64,000 nucleotides of DNA. It comes from Peptacetobacter hiranonis. Lineage in GTDB: Bacteria; Bacillota; Clostridia; Peptostreptococcales; Peptostreptococcaceae. The translations under genes and the position numbers were made by a program. This document shows positions 9,431 to 16,832 of the stretch, one piece after another. The notes under the pieces were generated by a model. That model did not search any database, was not told where the DNA came from, and saw only the letters and a program-made list of their open reading frames with translations. Where the stretch lies: assembly GCF_008151785.1 (NCBI RefSeq), contig NZ_CP036523.1, forward strand, positions 1,612,001 through 1,676,000, written 5' to 3'. How positions within the stretch are numbered: position 1 is the first letter of the stretch; each line of letters begins with the position of its first letter.

Positions 9431-9923
9431 TTACTCAAATAAAATTTCTATTTTTTAATTTACTTTTAAATAATCATATAATACTTAGGCTAACAGAGCA
9501 TGTATAGCATTTATTAATAAATCTTCTGTACAATTAAATATAAATTCTATAATAAATAATATGTTTAGCATAATATTATCATCTCCAATCAAAATATTTT
9601 TTAAAATATTTTTCATATCAATTAGAATTATTTCTTTTATACACTCTGTTATCCCTTGCTCAGCAAGCCTAAATATTATATTAGGTCTATTTAGAATTAT
9701 ATCACTATTTTATATATAATTCCAATAAAAAAGAGGAGAACACCTCTGCTCTCCCCTTACTGTTATAATATATAGTTATGATTTTTTTAGATTTAAACAC
9801 TATAGCACCGCTGCATAGTTGTTTATTCTTATTCTATTTTATAATATTTTTTTAATTGGACTATTATATTTTTCTTTCTTTAGATTATTTTATTTTTTAT
9901 TAGTATTTCCGTTCTCTTAAATT
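9431..9923. other. Non-coding stretch between lysis genes and miaB
   Basis: This AT-rich region holds a terminator at 9726-9755. It also holds a possible 43-codon hydrophobic reading frame on the minus strand (9485-9616, starting MKNILKN), which has no convincing ribosome binding site and may be a gene remnant. No RNA gene or longer reading frame is seen. Confidence 0.5.
9726..9755 (-). terminator. Terminator after the endolysin gene
   Basis: On the minus strand the stem GGAGA...TCTCC is followed by a run of six T residues. It lies about 170 bp after the endolysin stop codon and probably ends the late transcript. Confidence 0.55.
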
Positions 9924-10721
9924 TTACAGCAACTTCGCTGCATTTTTGAATGTCTGGAATCTATTAGCATCTTCTGATTTACCGCCTATCTGAACAACTT
10001 CTTTAGCTTTCAGACCACTTATTTTGAAGTCAGATTCCTTCATCATTGGACACTTATGCTTCTGAGCTACAACAATAGCTGCAAACACATCTGCATCCCC
10101 ATGATATAATACGATTTTATCCACGTCTTTTACCTCCTTCTTTGGATTATATACTTTCCCCTGAAGAGCATCTGCTATTGCTTTTGCAATATTATCTCTA
10201 TTTGCTTTATATAGAGTAACATCATCTTTATCACAGCAAAAACAAACTTCTATGATCATAGACTTACCATGTGTTTCTTTTAAGAATCTTAATCCAGAAT
10301 GTGCTTTAACTCCTCTGTTTCTAAATCCAATTTTCGATATATTACTACATATAAGGTTTCCTTTTTCTTTTATTTCAGCTGCATGTTTTGAGCCAGAATA
10401 ATACCAAACCTCTGTACCTATAGTTGCACCATCACCAACATAGTCTTTATGATTCACATCATTAAAATGTATAGATATATCCCAATCAGCTCCTATATCA
10501 TTATGCTTATCTGCTAACTTGTCTAATACATCTCCCTGACTTGTTCCGTTATTTACGGTACAATTGTATGCCTTTCTATTATCTTTTTTCAGATATTCTA
10601 TAACTTTATTTGTAATATATCTGTCTTCTGTAGATTCGTACATATCAAGTTTTTTATTTACAGTACCACATCCAACTTTTCCGTCTGGATTGTGTCCTCC
10701 TGATATACTGAATGTTTCCAA
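9924..10721 (-). CDS. Phage endolysin, N-acetylmuramoyl-L-alanine amidase (Amidase_3)
   Basis: The enzyme cuts the bond between muramic acid and the stem peptide to lyse the host. The N-terminal 185 residues form an Amidase_3 domain; zinc ligands can be placed at SGGHNPDG (His9), SIHFND and the catalytic Glu in MIIEVCFC. The C-terminal 70 residues (KIVLYHGDADVFAAIVVAQ onward) resemble the C-terminal domain of clostridial endolysins such as CD27L, which binds the wall and is reported in that group to be made separately from an internal start or by cleavage. The holin gene ends 1 bp upstream. Confidence 0.9.
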   Translation of the reverse strand: METFSISGGHNPDGKVGCGTVNKKLDMYESTEDRYITNKVIEYLKKDNRKAYNCTVNNGTSQGDVLDKLADKHNDIGADWDISIHFNDVNHKDYVGDGATIGTEVWYYSGSKHAAEIKEKGNLICSNISKIGFRNRGVKAHSGLRFLKETHGKSMIIEVCFCCDKDDVTLYKANRDNIAKAIADALQGKVYNPKKEVKDVDKIVLYHGDADVFAAIVVAQKHKCPMMKESDFKISGLKAKEVVQIGGKSEDANRFQTFKNAAKLL

Positions 10722-10722
10722 T

Positions 10723-11139
10723 CTATTTCACCTCCTTTCCATTATTATTTTTTAACTGCTCTAATGCGTCCTGAATCTGCTGTGGAACTGGAACTCCAAG
10801 CTGAGTAGCATTTTCTATTATGCTAAGTGATTCATTACTTATATAGAAGAATGCGACTAATGTTCTAAACATATGCTCACCAGTTCCAAGCATTCTATCA
10901 AGAGCAACCCCAACTATTAGTATTAAAAGAATCATTATTTTCTTAAATAACCCTCGTGCACTTGTAGAACTTGATAGGTCTTTGTTGACATATCCTTTCA
11001 TTAGTCCAGTTGCATAATCAACAGCCATAAGTATTATTAAACTGTTCAAGACTATGTCCCATCCACCAAATAGGAATGTGACACACGTTCCAGCAACAGC
11101 TATAATTCCATTAAATATATCTGTGAATTTTGCCATCAC
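10723..11139 (-). CDS. Phage holin (holin_4 / TcdE type)
   Basis: This 138-residue membrane protein has three hydrophobic segments (about residues 10-30, 33-47 and 70-88) and the family motif AVDYATGLMKGY, followed by SSSTSARGLFKK. Members form pores that release or activate the endolysin. The C-terminus is hydrophilic. It directly precedes the endolysin gene, forming a two-gene lysis cassette. Confidence 0.9.
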   Translation of the reverse strand: MMAKFTDIFNGIIAVAGTCVTFLFGGWDIVLNSLIILMAVDYATGLMKGYVNKDLSSSTSARGLFKKIMILLILIVGVALDRMLGTGEHMFRTLVAFFYISNESLSIIENATQLGVPVPQQIQDALEQLKNNNGKEVK

Positions 11140-11162
11140 TCTCTCCTTTCTAGCTAAAAATA

Positions 11163-11204
11163 GGGCATAAAAAAAGAACCCTCTGGTTCTATCTATTTAT
11201 GCCC
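11163..11204 (-). terminator. Nested hairpin terminator ahead of the lysis cassette
   Basis: On the minus strand the core stem AGAACC-AGAG-GGTTCT is followed by seven T residues, a clear terminator. It is enclosed by a second pairing, GGGCATAAA with TTTATGCCC. The two pairings overlap in the T tract, so the outer one could compete with termination. It separates the tail genes from holin and endolysin. Confidence 0.7.
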
Positions 11205-11234
11205 TTCTCTCCTATAGAGTAGCTTAGCTTTTAT

Positions 11235-11408
11235 TTATACTATTTCTTCAGTTTTTTCTTTTAAAGAATTTGTTAGTGTTTCATACTCTTCCTGAGTTAT
11301 TCTTCCGTTTAAAAAGAATACATCAAATTTGTTCTGCAGCTCTTCGGCTTCAGCTTTTTTAAATTTTGATTTTCTTGCAACCTGTCTCTGTAATAAAATA
11401 TAAAGCAT
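11235..11408 (-). CDS. Small SHOCT-like phage protein
   Basis: This 57-residue reading frame starts after GGAG at a good distance. The C-terminal part, NGRITQEEYETLTNSLKE, resembles the SHOCT motif, a short helical pair found at the C-terminus of many small proteins. Small genes of this kind often sit between tail fibre and holin genes in clostridial phages (XkdX position). The function is unknown. Confidence 0.6.
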   Translation of the reverse strand: MLYILLQRQVARKSKFKKAEAEELQNKFDVFFLNGRITQEEYETLTNSLKEKTEEIV

Positions 11409-11438
11409 ATTACCATCTCCTTCTTTTGAAATTATATA

Positions 11439-11858
11439 TTAAAGTGATATTCCCTGAGCTGACAACTCAAGCAACGCCACTCTATAGGCATTATCTACTA
11501 TCATATCCTCTTGAAATTTTTCGTTTGATTCAAGTTTTTCAACTCGTTCATGTAGCGACGGCGTTTGCGGAATTTCTGGAGGATTAGGCTTTTCTCTATA
11601 TTCGAATACTATTTCTTTTTTAGCTACATCGACATGGTAACTTGTACACTCTGCAAATTCTGTCTTAAATTCACCAAACTGTAGTTCCATAAAATCTACT
11701 TCACTTTTGTTGTATTTACTAAGTTCAGAGTAGATTATCCAATCGTCCTCACTTGTTGTTGGATTAACCCAACCTTCTGCCTCTCCTGTGTCTAATATTA
11801 CACGTCCGTCTACTTTTAAATAGTAAATTCTTTTCCCAATATATTTGTATCCTGCCAT
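11439..11858 (-). CDS. Phage tail-associated protein of unknown function
   Basis: The 139-residue protein has a beta-rich N-terminal part (GYKYIGKRIYYLKVDGRVIL) and a C-terminal coiled coil (LHERVEKLESNEKFQEDMIVDNAYRVALLEL). It lies 15 bp after the tail gene at 11874 and is surely part of the late operon. A receptor-binding accessory or chaperone role is possible from position alone. Confidence 0.6.
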   Translation of the reverse strand: MAGYKYIGKRIYYLKVDGRVILDTGEAEGWVNPTTSEDDWIIYSELSKYNKSEVDFMELQFGEFKTEFAECTSYHVDVAKKEIVFEYREKPNPPEIPQTPSLHERVEKLESNEKFQEDMIVDNAYRVALLELSAQGISL

Positions 11859-11873
11859 TTTATCACTCCTTTT

Positions 11874-12440
11874 TTAGCCTATCGCTGTCCATTTTATTGG
11901 TGCTTTCATAAAAAAATACTCTGGATAATTGAGTTCTTTATACGCAGTCATAACAATAGTCGCCTCTTTACTTGTTATATTTTTTACAAAAACTTTTGTT
12001 TCTCTAATAGGGTATTTTAAATTACCTATTCCTGCTGACGTAGAAATATTGTAATTGTGTTTGCTATCTACACTAAGTCCATATGGTGCATACATTCCTT
12101 CTTCAATTGTTTTTGAATGATTCATATATTCAAATTTGAATATAATTCGTTTTGGTGTAAAATTAAGATTTAGTGGAATTTTCTTTTCAAACTGTAAATA
12201 TTCATTATTAATTAGAGTACCTTGACTATCATTATCTCTAACTTTTAAATCCGAATTATATTCTCCTTCTGCTATTTTTTTATACTGTCCAACCATAGTA
12301 TCCATTTTGTTAACTACATCTGCTAAATCTGTAGCCCGTTCTCCACCAAGCTCTACTAACTTGTTATCTATATTATTTGCTACTGTTTTTAAATTTTCTT
12401 TTTGTGTGTTTGTATTGTTTATGGTATTTTTTAAGTCCAC
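11874..12440 (-). CDS. Tail fibre-like protein, intact member of a four-gene family
   Basis: The N-terminal 45 residues form a coiled coil (DLKNTINNTNTQKENLKTVA, then NNIDNKLVELGGERATDLADVV) shared with the three genes upstream, followed by a beta-rich domain ending KWTAIG. At the place where the paralogues have a poly-G tract this gene has a plain GGTGGAGAACGG, so it is always in frame. It starts with GTG preceded by AGGTGAT. A role at the virion surface is inferred from position after the baseplate genes and from domain plan. Confidence 0.6.
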   Translation of the reverse strand: MDLKNTINNTNTQKENLKTVANNIDNKLVELGGERATDLADVVNKMDTMVGQYKKIAEGEYNSDLKVRDNDSQGTLINNEYLQFEKKIPLNLNFTPKRIIFKFEYMNHSKTIEEGMYAPYGLSVDSKHNYNISTSAGIGNLKYPIRETKVFVKNITSKEATIVMTAYKELNYPEYFFMKAPIKWTAIG

Positions 12441-12450
12441 TTTATCACCT

Positions 12451-12970
12451 CTATTCTATTAGAATTACATCTTCTATTTTTAAATTCCATCTTAGCCCAC
12501 TTTCGCTTACTCCAAGATATCTAATAGCCACGCTAAACTCTATTTCATTTCCATTACTTATTTTAAAATTGTCAAATTTAACACTTTGGCTGTACGGATT
12601 TGTATAGAATACCATTGCGTTACAATCATGTTTAGAATCTACTATGAAATATCCTTCATATTCTTGCTTGTTATCATCTCTTTTAGCTTGACATATTAAA
12701 AATGCTTCTTTTGGGTTAAAATCTACATTGAAACTAAAAGAAAGCGTTTTAATACTAGTATATAAACCCTTAAATTCTTTGTTTAAAGTTAGTATTGCTA
12801 TCTTTTTATAATTCTCTTTTAACATCTTATCAATTGCGTCAGGTACTGCATTTAAGGTATCAGCAATTGTACCCCCCCGATAAAATTCTTTCATTTATTT
12901 TATTCTTTGCAAGTTTTAAATCATTTTTGTATTTATTCGTATTATCTATTGTCCTTTTTAAATCTTCCAT
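12451..12970 (-). CDS. Tail fibre-like paralogue 1, frame-broken at a G7 tract (phase OFF)
   Basis: Translation from the ATG at 12970, which has a good GGAG, gives MEDLKRTIDNTNKYKNDL and continues to residue 33, where seven G residues shift the frame into TGA. With six or nine G the frame would continue into GTIADTLNAVPDAIDKML and the beta-rich domain, giving about 172 residues. The downstream part alone is open from an internal ATG at 12894 without a ribosome binding site. The open downstream frame of about 140 codons argues against decay. Confidence 0.7.
12872..12878 (-). repeat. Homopolymer tract G7 (coding strand)
   Basis: Seven consecutive C residues on the plus strand interrupt paralogue 1 at codon 31. 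In-frame lengths would be 6 or 9. Confidence 0.85.
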
Positions 12971-12983
12971 TGTTTACTCCTTT

Positions 12984-13492
12984 CTATCCAATTAAAGTTA
13001 CATTGATAATCTTTGTATAACCATACGAAGTACGAGCTTCACCATAGAGAGTTAATTTTTTCTTAACTTTATCATATTTTACATTTTTTCTTTCTAAATA
13101 TACACTAAAAAAGTTATGATTTATATCTAGTGTATCTTTTGTTAAAAAATTTCCATCTCCATAACCATAACCTCCATAATCTGTATCATATCCCTCAAAA
13201 TCAAATATGTAGTTTTTTGGTTCAAATTCTACTGAACTTAAATCTATTTCTACTTTTGCATCTACTTTTGGCATATTAGAATCATAAAAAACAAATTCTG
13301 CATTAACTCCTTTTAATATTGCTATCTTTTTATATTGTCCCAACATTTCCGTAATCCGTTTTGGAGTTTCGGCTAAACTTTTAATATCGCACCCCCCCCC
13401 CGTACTATGCTTTGTTTAATTTGGTTTGTTACTGTTTTTAAGTTATTTTTTAAAGTATCTGTTTTAGTTATTGTATTTTGTAAGTTTTCCAT
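12984..13492 (-). CDS. Tail fibre-like paralogue 2, frame-broken at a G10 tract (phase OFF)
   Basis: From the ATG at 13492 the product begins MENLQNTITKTDTLKNNL and reaches the Gly-coding tract at residue 31. With ten G residues it stops soon after (LKV stop). With eight or eleven G the frame runs into CDIKSLAETPKRITEMLGQY and a beta-rich domain to 12984, about 169 residues. The segment from the internal ATG at 13346 is open but has no ribosome binding site. Confidence 0.72.
13392..13401 (-). repeat. Homopolymer tract G10 (coding strand)
   Basis: Ten consecutive C residues on the plus strand lie at codons 31-34 of paralogue 2. In-frame lengths would be 8 or 11. Such a tract is very unusual in DNA this AT-rich. 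Confidence 0.88.
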
Positions 13493-13502
13493 TTTTTCAC
13501 TC

Positions 13503-13972
13503 CTAACCAATTAAAAAAATTTCGACAATCGAAAAGTTGCCGCTGTATGAACTGTTTATGTCAAATTCTACTTTTTCTTTTGAAAACTTCCAAGTATTTT
13601 GCATTATGTGAATTGTTGCTAAATTAGTAGGTTCAGTCGATGTAATCCAACCTGTAGATGGATTAGGTCCAAATTCTCCACCTTTGCGTATTTTTACAAA
13701 TGCATATTTAGGTATAAATTCTAAATTCGTATTTATTGTAATTATATTGCTAGTATAGCTTTTAAAAGAATACGAAATTTCTGGGTTAAATTTTAATATT
13801 GCTAGTTTACTATACTGTCCTAACATACTTTTAATATTATCAGGTATCTCATTTAAACTTTTAGAAGTGATGCCCCCCCCCGTACCACAGTTTCATTTAT
13901 TTTGTCCTTAGCTAACTTTACATTATTTAATAAAGTTTCTGTTTTAGTTATTGTGTTTTTAAGATTTTCCAT
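13503..13972 (-). CDS. Tail fibre-like paralogue 3, frame-broken at a G9 tract (phase OFF)
   Basis: From the ATG at 13972 the product begins MENLKNTITKTETLLNNV and meets the tract at residue 31. Nine G residues lead to a stop eight codons later. Ten or seven G would continue into ITSKSLNEIPDNIKSMLGQY and the rest, about 156 residues in all. The internal ATG at 13826 has no ribosome binding site. The N-terminal 30 residues closely match paralogue 2. Confidence 0.72.
13873..13881 (-). repeat. Homopolymer tract G9 (coding strand)
   Basis: Nine consecutive C residues on the plus strand lie at the same codon position as the tracts in the two neighbouring paralogues. In-frame lengths would be 7 or 10. 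Confidence 0.88.
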
Positions 13973-13982
13973 ATCCTACCTC

Positions 13983-14456
13983 CTATACTGTCGGTGTTCC
14001 TATCTCTGTCTCAAGTTCTGTATTAATTCCACTTAAACGTGCAACTTGTCCTGTTAGTTCTTGTTCTAATGATTGTGTCTTAGTCTCTAAAGCCTTAACT
14101 TTAGTAGCTAGTGCGTCTATCGCTTTCTGTACATCTGTAGCTCCTAACTTATGCGTGTCTGTGTATTTCACTTTGTTAGCTGACAAGTCTATGTTGTCTA
14201 CCTTGTTGTTTGTATCAACGATTTTATCGTCTATCTCGTCAAGCACCTTGTCTAGTGTAGTTCCTTCAAATTTGTTTTTAGCATCTATTATAGATATATT
14301 TGTATCTGCCAAATCTATGTTTTCTATAGCTGTCTTTAGATCTCCAACAGCTTTATCAACCTTCTGATTATCGTTATAAAAATCTTCTCTTCTTACTGTT
14401 TCATTACCTTCCCAGGCATTCAAACCTAAATTAGGTGTCGTTTTTGCACTCGGCAT
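13983..14456 (-). CDS. Phage tail fibre/coiled-coil protein
   Basis: The 157-residue protein starts MPSAKTTPNLGLNAWEGNETVRREDFYND, a beginning common in tail fibre genes of clostridial myophages. Long heptad-patterned helices follow. It overlaps the upstream gene by 1 bp and comes right after the P2 gpI-like gene. It probably forms a trimeric fibre stalk or connector; this is inference from sequence type and position. Confidence 0.65.
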   Translation of the reverse strand: MPSAKTTPNLGLNAWEGNETVRREDFYNDNQKVDKAVGDLKTAIENIDLADTNISIIDAKNKFEGTTLDKVLDEIDDKIVDTNNKVDNIDLSANKVKYTDTHKLGATDVQKAIDALATKVKALETKTQSLEQELTGQVARLSGINTELETEIGTPTV

Positions 14457-15052
14457 TATCTAACCGCCTCTTTCTTTTCTGTATATACTTCTAATTCGTT
14501 CCAAGTCAGATTAAGAGCATCCCACTCGTTCCAAGTCTTATTATACGAATCGAACTCATCCCAAGTAAGATAGCTATATTCATACTTATAATCCAAATGT
14601 GCAGGCTTTATTCTTTTAATTACTTTGTCTAGCTCATCAAGAGCTGCTGGAATACCTTTTGTTCCTATAAACTTAATAGTAAAAATATAATGCTCAAAAT
14701 CCTCTATCACATCACATTCTCCGTTCGAATATGCCTCAGCTACCTTCTTAATAACCTCAACTGTAGTAATATCTCTCCTTCTCATCTCGGCCATAACATT
14801 ACTTCTTCTAGTCTCATAGCTAAGTTTCTCGTTAGTTTCTAACTTCACCAAATCTTCCCAGAACTCAAGTCCCCATGTTGCAGTACTCACAAAAAACTGA
14901 TTAAAAAGATCCGTAAATGCTTCCTTCAACTTATCAATCTCTATATCCAAAGCATCCATGAAAGGTTTATCAATTTCATTCTGCAGAAGTTTTGGAAACT
15001 TAGAATAAATATTGCTCTTATCATAAAACCAATTATATTTCTTAAGCATCAC
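14456..15052 (-). CDS. Baseplate wedge/tail protein I-like (YmfQ/XkdU, DUF2313-like)
   Basis: The 198-residue protein matches the family in position (after the gpJ-like gene) and in features such as LLQNEIDKPFMDALDIEID near the start and LEFWEDLVKLETNEKLSYETRRSNVMAEMRRR in the middle. These proteins link the baseplate to the tail fibres. Its C-terminus has repeated TWDEF/TWNEW units. It overlaps the upstream gene by 11 bp. Confidence 0.8.
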   Translation of the reverse strand: MMLKKYNWFYDKSNIYSKFPKLLQNEIDKPFMDALDIEIDKLKEAFTDLFNQFFVSTATWGLEFWEDLVKLETNEKLSYETRRSNVMAEMRRRDITTVEVIKKVAEAYSNGECDVIEDFEHYIFTIKFIGTKGIPAALDELDKVIKRIKPAHLDYKYEYSYLTWDEFDSYNKTWNEWDALNLTWNELEVYTEKKEAVR

Positions 15053-16097
15053 TCACCACTCCATCCAAGTTCGCAACTGCTATCTGTTCATCTCCTACTA
15101 CTACATCTGAAGTAGCTCCATTTAACTTCAAGCCTTCTATATTAACTACCTCACCTATATTTGCTAGTAACCCAAGCACTTTAATATAAGCTATCTTTGT
15201 GCCTGCTTCCTTGAAATATTCATTAAGAGCTACCAAGAAGTCTGACTTAACATTCTCTAAAATAGAATTAGCTGCTAATGTAAGAGTAGCTGTTATGTTT
15301 ATATTCATAGCAGTCGGAGTTATAACTGTAGGATTAGCTCCAACTGGTTTCTTGCTCATTATATATTCCCTACAGTTTTTCAGAACTTCCTCATCGACCG
15401 CCGTATTACCTTCTCCAAAGATAACAACCTTAACAGTACTAGGACCATTCCAAAGACCAGTAGCTTTTGCATCTTTCACTCCATCAATGCTCCTTGCCCA
15501 TTGCTCATAGTCGGCCTCATTACCAGATGTTGCTTTATCGGTCATATAGATATCAAACCTCTCTCTAAAGTCATCATCTGACTCTCTCTCAGTACCACCC
15601 TTAAATGGAACTCGGTTATAAATCTTAGTAATATTGCTATTAGCCTCAACCAAATTAAACTCTGTATTAGCATTTAAGTTATACTTCAAACCTATCTCTG
15701 CAGCTTGTATAGGGCTACTATTTTGCTCATTGTCAGCTACTAGAGTAACATCTTTTATAACTGTATAAATCAGACCTGCATATTCTATTTTCGTACCATT
15801 TTCTATAGTAGCTCCTATAGTTCCCTCAAAATAAACCTCTCCTGTAGCACATTCTCCTAATTTTCTTTTAGGGCCAAATTCATTTATTCTCTCGTCAAGA
15901 AATTCGCCAAAGGTATTTTTAATAAATACTAGATCCTCCACCATATCCAATGCCGAATATGCTTGTGCCAAATCTGTAGCCATAGCAGATGCATTATTGT
16001 AAGTAGTAGAGCCTTCAATTTTCGCCAAATCAGTCTTTGTATTTGCTAAAATCCTATCTCTAATAACATCAACTGTTTCTGTTGCATATCTAGACAC
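15042..16097 (-). CDS. Baseplate J family protein (XkdT-like)
   Basis: The 351-residue protein is a P2 gpJ-type baseplate wedge component. Visible family features are the N-terminal SRYATETVDVIRDRIL, the GTKIEYAGLIYTV region, the RVPFKGGTERESDDDFRERF motif and the later PVGANPTVITPTA. It is followed by the gpI-like gene and preceded by the XkdS-like gene, the usual order in contractile-tail phages. Confidence 0.88.
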   Translation of the reverse strand: MSRYATETVDVIRDRILANTKTDLAKIEGSTTYNNASAMATDLAQAYSALDMVEDLVFIKNTFGEFLDERINEFGPKRKLGECATGEVYFEGTIGATIENGTKIEYAGLIYTVIKDVTLVADNEQNSSPIQAAEIGLKYNLNANTEFNLVEANSNITKIYNRVPFKGGTERESDDDFRERFDIYMTDKATSGNEADYEQWARSIDGVKDAKATGLWNGPSTVKVVIFGEGNTAVDEEVLKNCREYIMSKKPVGANPTVITPTAMNINITATLTLAANSILENVKSDFLVALNEYFKEAGTKIAYIKVLGLLANIGEVVNIEGLKLNGATSDVVVGDEQIAVANLDGVVSDA

Positions 16098-16521
16098 TTA
16101 GCTCCACCCCCTCATTATAAATAGTATCTATATTAAGATATAAACTAAGAGTATCTCTCTCAAAAGATGCATCTAACTTATTTATATTCTTAATATATGG
16201 ATTAATACTCAGAGCCTCTTTAATATATCTAGTAGCCTCCGATTCCGTATAACCTTTCGTATACTTATCTCCAACTAACTCGTCTAGCTCTGTTCCATAA
16301 TCACTTGTAAAAATTGGATACCTATATCTAGCTATCTTAATAGCCTTATAAATCCACGCTTTCAAAGCCTCATCTTTTTCAACTATCTTATATTCCTTAG
16401 TATTCTCATCTATAATTGGCTTATCTCGACGAAAATCCCAAGCTATTTCCTTAAAAATTTCAAGATCACTAGCTTCCTTCTTACTATCCGATAAAATAAA
16501 CGGATATAATTCATTCGACAT
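16090..16521 (-). CDS. Baseplate protein, XkdS-like (DUF2634)
   Basis: The 143-residue protein corresponds to the gp25-like lysozyme-fold sheath initiator of PBSX-type phages. KAWIYKAIKIARYRYPIFTSDYGTELDELVG is typical of DUF2634. It overlaps both neighbours by a few bases, so translation is probably coupled. Confidence 0.85.
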   Translation of the reverse strand: MSNELYPFILSDSKKEASDLEIFKEIAWDFRRDKPIIDENTKEYKIVEKDEALKAWIYKAIKIARYRYPIFTSDYGTELDELVGDKYTKGYTESEATRYIKEALSINPYIKNINKLDASFERDTLSLYLNIDTIYNEGVELSV

Positions 16522-16823
16522 TAGATACTCACCACCTTGTCGATTATTACAAATTTATCTCCTCTTGCTAACATTACTACTGTATCGCCAGTTTTTATTT
16601 CATATTTATAATCATTCTTGTACATAGGTTTTTTATCAAGTCTATCCTTTACTAGAGAAGATATTAGTAGATTTTCTTTTTCTAAAATAATATCTTTAAA
16701 CTTAATTTTCAGATTAGGGTATCCACTTTTTACCTCTCCAAGAAATACTTCTTCTTCCTTAGCATCTTTTATAAGCCCTTCTATAAGAGCTGCCAACTCT
16801 AACATTGGGTTATTATCTTTCAT
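16521..16823 (-). CDS. Tail protein, XkdR-like (DUF2577)
   Basis: The 100-residue protein fits DUF2577 in length, in position between the XkdQ-like and XkdS-like genes, and in its C-terminal KTGDTVVMLARGDKFVIIDKVV. The family is thought to be a baseplate hub part. The stop overlaps the next start. Confidence 0.78.
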   Translation of the reverse strand: MKDNNPMLELAALIEGLIKDAKEEEVFLGEVKSGYPNLKIKFKDIILEKENLLISSLVKDRLDKKPMYKNDYKYEIKTGDTVVMLARGDKFVIIDKVVSI

Positions 16824-16832
16824 TACTACCTC

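Noticed and set aside
11439-14456. Diversity-generating retroelement acting on the tail genes
   Set aside because: No reverse transcriptase or template repeat was found in the window; the variation signal is the poly-G tracts.
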